Below, in pieces: positions 57,051-64,000 of a stretch of DNA of 64,000 bases. Under the pieces are notes generated by a model. That model had not been told where the DNA came from, did no database searches, and saw nothing but the letters and a program-made list of their open reading frames with translations. Position 1 is the first letter of the stretch; every line of letters starts with the position of its first letter. The position numbers and the translations under genes were made by a program. This stretch comes from Chrysemys picta bellii (taxonomy: Eukaryota; Chordata; Testudines; Emydidae): positions 83,225,468 to 83,289,467 of the forward strand of contig NC_088796.1 in the NCBI RefSeq assembly GCF_011386835.1. Direction: 5' to 3'.

Positions 57051-58617
57051 TTGCTTTGCAATAGAAATCCTTAGCTTTCTATTGAGATAGCAAAACAAAG
57101 TGCCACCTGTGATCTGTGATGATGGTCTTCCCCTCACCAGCCCCCAATGTGCCCATGAACTGGAATGAGACACCCCAACTTATTTTGAATAGACCACAAA
57201 ACATTCACCTGGTGATAACTGCATGACCGCTGTTCATGGACAGTTCCATCTATAGACTTTCATTCTATGTGGATCAGTTGTCCCTTCCAGTAGTTATTAG
57301 AAGTGTAGCTAACATCTTTTAGTTTACTTTATTCTCATCCAGACTGGCAAACTCCTCCTAGATGTACCAACACCTCTGTAAGAATAAAGTTCACATCATC
57401 TGACAAGTCTGCTTTATCAACACAGACCTTCTGACAGTGGCACTATTTCCAAGAACAGCTTCTCTCGGTCCACTGCAGTGCAGGGTGTACAGCACCAGAG
57501 CACTTTAAAGTTTGTATAGTGAGGGGGAAGAATATATGCGGGCGAGCATCTAGGACTCGAGTAGATCCCATTCAGTCCATCATTACTATGTTCTTGAAGT
57601 GTGCAGGATTTCAATAATACAAAGAGCCTATAGGAAAACATGAGGAAGGAAACTGCATAAAGCCAGATTAGACTATCCAGCATAAGAGTTGCAGGAGAAA
57701 GAAAATTCACTCAGATCTGCACCTTTGTCCTTCTATGACCTCCACTTTAGCTTATAGGCTAATATAGTGGTTATGGCTCTTCACTCCCTGCGGAGGTGGA
57801 GTTAAATCATTGGATTCATCTATGTGTAAATCAAGTGATCTTTCCTCCCAACTTACTGTGGAACTACCCTCTGTAGAAGCATACTCAGAGCCAGCACAGA
57901 ACCCACCTCTTTAGCATGGAAAGGGCAAACAGGGTACCCTTCCTAGCTATTGCCAGTATCATCCCGAGCAAGGGTACTGTAGGGCTGCCACAGTGCAGAA
58001 AGCCTTGCACAAACTGTTTTCTAATGAGTGAATTTCACCTCTGATTAATTTGACCTTGATGGATTAACCTGAGTGTATTGAGCTTAATGGCTCAAGATTC
58101 ATTCTGACACTGATCACTCAGTGTATGGCACCCTGGGACGATGACTGAGAAATGAAAGCTTAAGTCAATATTTTGTGTGGATAGACTGCTAGCACCTACA
58201 TATTATAATATGCAGTATTCTGTACCACTAGCGTAGAGTATTCTAGTGATTTCATTTGTTTTTGCTTATTTCTTCTTGTAAAATCAGGGGGAAACAACTG
58301 GCCTATAGGTTAAGAAGTCAATCAGAGGGTTCACATGGAAAGAGTTTAGAGGTGGAAGAGTCCATCACCAACCATAGGTAGCACAGGCTAGCTGCATTTT
58401 ATTACAAAAATCCAGAAGATTAAGATTTGGCAAAAGTATTTTTCCAGTGAACAGCAACCTTTCAGTGATTGAGGAGCTTGTGACTAGTGAAGGCACAATC
58501 ACTTTAAGTTTGATCTAGAGTTTATTTTTGCTAACTTTGTTTTTTTTCTTTTTTTGCTTAAAAAAGCAACAGTTATGGTTGCTTTCTCTAATATTTAAAT
58601 CATACTGTGTATCACAG
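57051..58617. other. No gene recognised
   Basis: Flanking sequence of the CR1. The minus frame 57417-57710 is unsupported. Confidence 0.4.
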
Positions 58618-58702
58618 ATCCAGCGAGGAATGCTAAAGAAAGCACAAATGTCCACGACAAGATGATAAAATCATATCTGTTCTTAGAGAGATTCTACTGC
58701 TG
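58618..58702 (+). other. Possible 85-bp exon C
   Basis: The acceptor TGTGTATCACAG (moderate) and a near-perfect donor CTG|GTAAGT (58703) bound 85 bases. Only one frame is open; it starts after two bases of a split codon and reads PARNAKESTNVHDKMIKSYL, continuing FLERFYC, a plausible protein-like composition. The phase is the one left by exon B when that is joined to exon A. I do not recognise the protein. Confidence 0.35.
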
Positions 58703-58833
58703 GTAAGTGCTCTGTGATAAGATTTATCTTGTTTAAAGAGGACGAGCATGCTCATTTTTTTCAGACATTACTGCATTACAACTCTAAATAACACAGGCAA
58801 TAAATTAGCACACAGCTACAGGGAACATTTATA

Positions 58834-58995
58834 GTTGGTCTAGAGGTTACAGCAAGGAAGTGGGAGACAGGATTCCTGTGTTTTATTCTCATCTCTGCCA
58901 CTAACTCACTGTGTGACTTTGGGCAAGCCACTTAACCTCTCCGTGTCTCATTTTACTCATTTAGGAAGTGTACCTCTTACTTACTGGTACCCGAC
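58834..58995 (+). repeat. MIR-like SINE
   Basis: 'gttggtctagaggttacagc', 'ctctgccactaactcactgt', 'gtgactttgggcaagccact' and 'taacctctccgtgtctcatt' follow the MIR/CORE-SINE body in the plus orientation. Confidence 0.8.
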
Positions 58996-60055
58996 CCACA
59001 GGAGATACTGAGAGAATGGAGCTGAGGAACAACACAGAATGGAGGAGTGGGGTGCAGCTGAGCGATGGCTGGCCCCTCATTCCCCTGCTCTGGAATCAGC
59101 ATAGTTGACCCTTCTATTGGAGGTCAATCTCCACATACAGGGCAGTAGGTTGCTTATACCCACATTTCCCACCGCATGGGCCGAAGGAGGAAGAAACTCC
59201 TGAGTCAGCCCAGGAGCAAGTAAGCAAGTGCGTGCATACGCATACGTGTGCGTAATGGGAGCACTCATTCTGAGCCCTCCAATGCGTGGTCATCAGACTT
59301 CAGTCTTTCAGTTTTGATACCTGACATGCTATCTCTGCTGACTAGCTGATTGTGAGGGGAGAAGTTGGAACAGTCTCCTCACTGCAGCCTCACAATCCTT
59401 GCATCTCTCCACCCCATCTTCCTATCACTCCTCCTCCACTCAATATGGCCCTTCTCTGCCCTATGGCCACACTCCTATTAACTGAGCCCTTTTGCCACTC
59501 CTCCATACTCCACTATATTAACACACAAAAACTTCCTTGTGAAGCAGTTCAGTTTGCTACATAAATATGCCTCTCACAAACCCACAGCAACAAGGAAATG
59601 AAAAGTTAAGCCCCATAGCAGAACATATCCTCTACTCCTTCACCAACAAGCATAACCTATACCACTACCACATCTATTGGACACCACAGACCTCACACCA
59701 TACACTTAACTCTGCCCCACTGTTACCCTCCACACACACACTTACCAGATTTTCCCCACAATCCCTCAGCCCCAACACTAGTACTGGGTTGTGTCGGGAG
59801 ATGAGGCATTCGCATTCCTCAGGGAATTAGGGTTGTGGTGCATGCTCTGTGGTGTACACTATGTAACACCACAAAAAAAGGGGAACATGACATTTGTTAA
59901 CCATCGCTCTGCTCACATGTCTTATCTTTCCCCTCCCATCTTGTGTATTTATATTACAAGGTTTGAGGGGGGCACCCTGATCCTGCAAGCTGTTCCAGAA
60001 AGAGAGGAACCTGGTTCTCATGGACAGTCTCACTGAAGAGCATCAGTTTGCAGGA
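58996..60055. other. No gene recognised
   Basis: 59340-59770 is C/T/A-rich with many CCTCC/CACTCC pieces and few G. Several short frames, none supported. Confidence 0.4.
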
Positions 60056-60150
60056 TCAGGGTCTGGGTATGTAAGGACCTAGCACAATGGGGTCCTAACT
60101 CTACTGAGACCTTTGGGCATTACTGAAATACAAATAAAAATATAATACAG
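60056..60150 (-). repeat. Dispersed repeat, same family as 4478-4640
   Basis: 'aaggacctagcacaatgggg', 'tcctaactctactgagacct' and the ATACAAATAAAAATATAAT end are that family in reverse. Confidence 0.55.
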
Positions 60151-61050
60151 CAGACATTGTTAAAACGGTGATATTTACTATTTGAAAGTAATTAGTGTTA
60201 CAGGTTCTCTAATCTTGTTTACTACTCTAGCACAGGAAATACAGAGTTCCGTAGCCCACAGTGGAGTAGATAATAGAAATAATACCTGTAATATCCTAAT
60301 AATGCTAATTACTCAGAATAAATATTGATGTGTTAATGGCATCCATTTGTAAAGTACAAAGTATTATTAATGAATGTTTAAGGGATGGGTGATATAGTAT
60401 ATATGCAGTTTCCCACTACTGTCCTACCACATTTCAAAACAGGTGACACATTTTTATCTATGCTCTGTTACAGCAATTTAGCTAGAAGGAAAAATATGCA
60501 AATTCACACTAGTTGACTGGCACCTATGGAATTCCTTGGGAGCACCTCATTAAATCCCCTTTCTGATCTTAAACTGGGTTAGACCAGAGAAGCCAGCTGC
60601 TTTATTCTCTTAGGACCCCATTTAACTGAGTAGGAGGGCAAGAGAGAGTTAGTGCAAGCAGAGTAAAAATTCTTTGGGAGGATGGATTTACGATGGAGGA
60701 ACCAAATTATAAAAAGTTACACAGAGAGTATGTCAATGTTTTTAGTGTTAACAGTACAGCAGGTGTCTATGTAGGGAGAGTGGACAGAAACCACCTTACA
60801 GCAGAGAAAGTGGTAGACGAGGAGCAATGTATTGTTATAAGATGAGCTTTTGAACCACTTGCCATATCTTTATTAGTGTTTTAAATCCTTGCATTTTTTG
60901 AAATGTGATAGTATATTTTCAGAGCATTCAGAAATAGTCACTCATATTTCCTCCTGCCCAACAGCCTCAGACAGACGGACAGATACACACACTCTCTCAC
61001 TTGTTCTCTCCACCCCTGCAGAGCAGAGCGCATGTGGAACTGCACCAGAT
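60151..61050. other. No gene recognised
   Basis: Ordinary AT-rich sequence. Confidence 0.4.
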
Positions 61051-61075
61051 TTAAAAAAAAAAAAAAAAAAAAAAA
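61051..61075. repeat. Poly(A) tract, about 22-24 nt
   Basis: A pure A run following 'ccagattt'. No transcript-like or retrogene sequence was recognised immediately upstream. Confidence 0.9.
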
Positions 61076-61860
61076 GGCAGCTTTTAGCAGTGACATCAGC
61101 CACAAGGCAAAGGTTGCAGGCACAAAAGGAGGCTTCAAAACATTGATTGTTTAAAGAAAAGAGAGGAATGGGCAAATGAGAATAAAGATTAAGATACAAT
61201 ACTATCAGTCTATTTTTGGCTATGTCAAGTGGTGAGTCATATTTAATAAGAGAATGCCCTCAGCATCAAATCCCTTTTTAAGGAAGAGTATTAAAAATTC
61301 ACCTGCCCTTCACGCTGGCTCTTTTCCCTTACTTGTCATTTCAGTTTCCTGACTCACTCTCACATCTCTGCACTTCCTTCTTCTCCAAGAACTCATATCT
61401 TTTGAAACCATTAATGCTCTTTGTTTTAGTGTTTCCCAGTAGTTGCTAGATATAAAACTATTTCCAATTTAGATAATAATGGTAGCAAATAAGTTAGACA
61501 TGCTGTAAAATCATTTTTTTCTGTAAGACAAAATTGGCTGAATTTGGCCAGTCCTATTACACACACAATTACATTAAAAGAACATTAAGGTTGCAAAGTC
61601 AAGAACTCAAAATTTAGGAAATGCCAGACATAAAATTGCTTTTATTCAGCCCCTTGTGAGCAAGCATTATGACAGTCTGCAATTACATGATCACATACGA
61701 TTTTTCCACGGGAGCCCTGCCTCTTTCAGTGCACAGGATGAACCTGCACTGTGGATGAATCACAGTTGTATAGTAAAGGAGGTTGTTGTCTGGAGCACCC
61801 CTGCCTCATTTGTTACTGAAGTTGGAAGGTGTGTCATGAATGAAGATTTCAGGAAGAGAA
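61076..61860. other. No gene recognised
   Basis: Short frames only; 61656-61904 (plus) runs into the hairpin repeat. Confidence 0.4.
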
Positions 61861-62056
61861 GTCCTTGTGGCACCTTAGAGACTAACAAATGTATATGGGC
61901 ATAAGCTTTCGTGGGCTAAAACCCACTTCATCTGATGCATCTGGGGTTTTAGCCCACAAAAGCTTATGCCCATATACATTTGTTAGTCTCTAAGGTGCCA
62001 CAAAGACTCCTCGTCATTTTTGCTGATATAGACTAACACGGCTACCACTCTGAAAG
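61861..62056. repeat. Long hairpin repeat of the hammerhead-like family
   Basis: The left arm (61863-61936) and right arm (about 61938-62005) are inverted copies of each other with a central 'gatgcatc' palindrome. The right unit goes on to the family tail 'atagactaacacggctacca', 'ctctgaaa'. In the left arm, read on the minus strand, CAGATGA, a 6-bp stem with TTTA loop (GTGGGT/GCCCAC) and CGAAAGC are present. The right arm lacks about 7 nt here and has AAAA in place of GAAA. Confidence 0.75.
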
Positions 62057-62075
62057 GAAGAGAAATGAGGGTCTC

Positions 62076-62510
62076 AGGATTAAGGCAGTTGAATGCTGTC
62101 CAAGGGAACTGGATTCGATCCCTGCCACTGCCACAGAGTTCCTGTGTGATGCTGGACAAGTCACTTAAACCAAACTCTTCACAGCAGGTCATGAAAAGTG
62201 TGTTCCTCATTTTCCGGGTGGCCAACTTGAGAACCTTGAGTCTGATTTGCAGAAGTGCTGAGCACTCACAGCTGCAACTGAAGTCAATGGAAGCTGTGCT
62301 CTGAGCATACAAAGTACTCTGAAACATCAGGTCTCAAAGTGTCTCAAATTGGACACCCAAAATTAGTGAACATTTCTGGCCTTGAGCTCTGTGCCTCAGT
62401 TCCCCTTCTGTAAAATGGGGCTAATACTACCTTCTTACCTCAAAAGGATGTTGTGAAAATAAATTCATTAATATTTGTGAAGCATGCGGATGCTATAGTG
62501 ATGAATCCCA
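62076..62510 (+). repeat. MIR-like SINE interrupted by a palindromic repeat
   Basis: The SINE head (62076-62175: 'gaactggattcgatccctgc', 'gctggacaagtcacttaaac') and the SINE tail (62385-62510: 'ctctgtgcctcagttcccct', 'tctgtaaaatggggctaata') are separated by about 200 bp. That stretch includes the hairpin 'gagcactcacagctgcaact' / 'gaagtcaatggaagctgtgc' and 'attggacacccaaaattag'. Confidence 0.7.
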
Positions 62511-63718
62511 CAGAAAATCCCATGAGAAAATTCATATTTTTGTCTTCAAAGCTGAGTTTGAATAGTGTGCAGTAAACAAGGTATTGGGCCATCCACTGAA
62601 CAATGAGGAGAAAATAATGAGTAGCTATTCAATATTTTAAGTGCACTGAATGAGGCAATAAACTTGTGGATCGTGTAATTAAAGATTGTATCATAATGCA
62701 AATGCACAAGGGGATTGAATTAAGGTTTATGGGGCAACCCTAATTCCGGCATTTCCTGAGTGCTTGACTTTGCAACTTCAATAATGGTCTTTTAATGTAG
62801 TTTTTGGCTGGTCAGTTAACATAGTATTACAAACAATGTTCTTAATTGTTGGGTCATCATGTTGAACTGTAAAGCTCTTTTTACAAGAGAATGTGAATGT
62901 GACCTTGATATATTTTTGCTCTTTTTAACAAATATCCCAGCATTTTGAGCTTCCATTTAGAACTTTGGGGACTCATTTTTGAAGGGGCCTCAAACCTGGT
63001 CTCTAATTTGCCATCTTCAAATTTTATGAATACAATCAACAGAAGGTACAAATGACAGAGTTAAATTTTCTTAGTTGTAGATACAAATACTAGTTGCACC
63101 TGCAAGTCAGGTAACATTTGCATTCACAATTGATAGTACGTGCATCATGGTGTGGGAGCATATGTAAAATTAGAATCTGTTCCTGAGAAGTAGTGCATAG
63201 TAGACTTGGTTATGCACACAAGTAATTGCTCTTTATGGATGGAAATATTACCAACAAAAAATATTACCTAGCTGTAGACCCTAACAGTTCTACTAGTTAA
63301 TCATTATTTATGCTCAATTTTTATGTACTTTACAAAGAAAAATATTTTAGGAAATATTCCATTTAAGTCACAGCACACTGACATGATGTTAACCAGCATC
63401 TTGGAAGATGCTCAAATGGCCTGAGGATATGGCAGATCCAGGTCCAGGATTTTGGAACAACCAAACTCGAAACCCCCAAAGAACCAGTCTCAGAACATGC
63501 AATTAGGCATTTTTCAGTATTGTGTGAATACTCATGCAGTGCTGATGTGGTAAATAAAAGCAGTTCTGTATCTCATCAGGTAATCTCAATAACTTTCCTG
63601 AGGGACCTCCCAATAACTGAAGACCCAAGGGTTACTATCCCTTTCAAGATATTTCTAGTACTGAACAGTAACTTTAGTATAGTTTTGTGACCATTTTCAC
63701 CAGCATCTCACTCTCTTA
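62511..63718. other. No gene recognised
   Basis: AT-rich sequence without supported features. Confidence 0.4.
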
Positions 63719-63842
63719 GGGTAAGTCTTCCCTGCAATCAGGAGCGAGACTCCCAGCCTGGATAAACAGATTTGTGCTGGGGGCTTAAGCTAGAGCATTA
63801 AAAATAGCAGTATAGACATTGGGGCTCAGGCTTTCAAGCCTA
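63719..63842. mobile_element. MITE fragment, same family as 6855 and 12307
   Basis: The left end 'agggtaagtcttccctgcaa' is followed by 'cgagactcccagcctggata', 'agctagagcattaaaaatag' and 'cagtatagacattggggctc'. The match stops near 63842 without an inverted right end. Confidence 0.55.
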
Positions 63843-64000
63843 GGAGGTAAGAATAAAAATTACTTTTTGAGGTGATCAAGTCATGTTTGTCCTCGTAGTT
63901 TTTCTGTTCCACAACTCTAGCAAGAGTTTTGTATAATTCTATTCAGTGAACAAGATTAGCCTTCCTTCTCCAAAGGCTCTTTTAGCACTTTCCTCCACTT

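Noticed and set aside
56640..57074. 144-codon plus-strand frame
   Set aside because: It runs antisense through the CR1 5' untranslated region and encodes low-complexity repeats of the duplicated block.
1..64000. Bacterial-type features (operons, CRISPR, phage, ribosome binding sites)
   Set aside because: Repeat families, splice signals and low coding density show vertebrate nuclear DNA; no such features were seen.

Overview
This is a vertebrate nuclear, AT-rich, non-protein-coding window built mostly from transposable-element debris. The best fit is a turtle: a nearly intact CR1 retrotransposon, many short terminal-inverted-repeat (TIR) elements and LTR sequences match families I remember as common in turtle genomes. 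That attribution is from memory, not from a search. I recognise no complete host gene, rRNA, tRNA gene or CRISPR array. Nearly all open frames outside the CR1 are short chance frames or frames inside repeats.

Layout. Bases 1-8400 hold old A/T-rich repeat, a possible minus-strand exon near 1 kb, a G-rich composite repeat (3.07-4.1 kb) and small fold-back elements. From 8.4 to 33.3 kb lie many datable insertions: hAT-type elements with 8-bp target duplications (8436-9231, 12335-12459, 20701-20956, 29393-29586 and probably 31407-32459), Harbinger-like MITEs with 3-bp flanks (16616, 27486, 28822), a Tc/mariner-like element with TA flanks (22645-23408) and two solo LTRs with perfect 5-bp duplications (17710-18527 and 32609-33289). 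Several are nested, so relative ages can be read. From 33.5 to 45 kb come another hAT MITE (35569-35702), a Harbinger-like MITE (39221-39501), a third solo LTR (41137-41984) and a decayed L1-clade LINE tail (42386-44487). From 45 to 52.4 kb the sequence is poor in recognisable repeats and carries two small plus-strand exon candidates. A near full-length CR1 occupies about 52452-57050 on the minus strand. From 57 to 64 kb lie a third exon candidate, MIR-like SINEs, a long hairpin repeat and a MITE fragment.

The CR1 is the only element with real coding capacity. Its 957-codon ORF2 keeps the endonuclease and reverse-transcriptase motifs. ORF1 (zinc-finger/coiled-coil part plus SGNH esterase) is broken by one in-frame amber codon. 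Its 5' region repeats a 35-nt block 318 bp apart, with a GC box and TATA box just upstream of the inner copy, like a two-monomer promoter. ORF2 has no ATG near its start and overlaps the end of ORF1 by 25 nt in the -1 frame.

The observations most worth following are this CR1 architecture, the fold-back family with a hammerhead-ribozyme-like core (15.8, 25.4 and 61.9 kb), three plus-strand mini-exon candidates whose reading phases can be chained, and a two-block inverted duplication (27.9-28.5 kb versus 30.3-30.4 kb).
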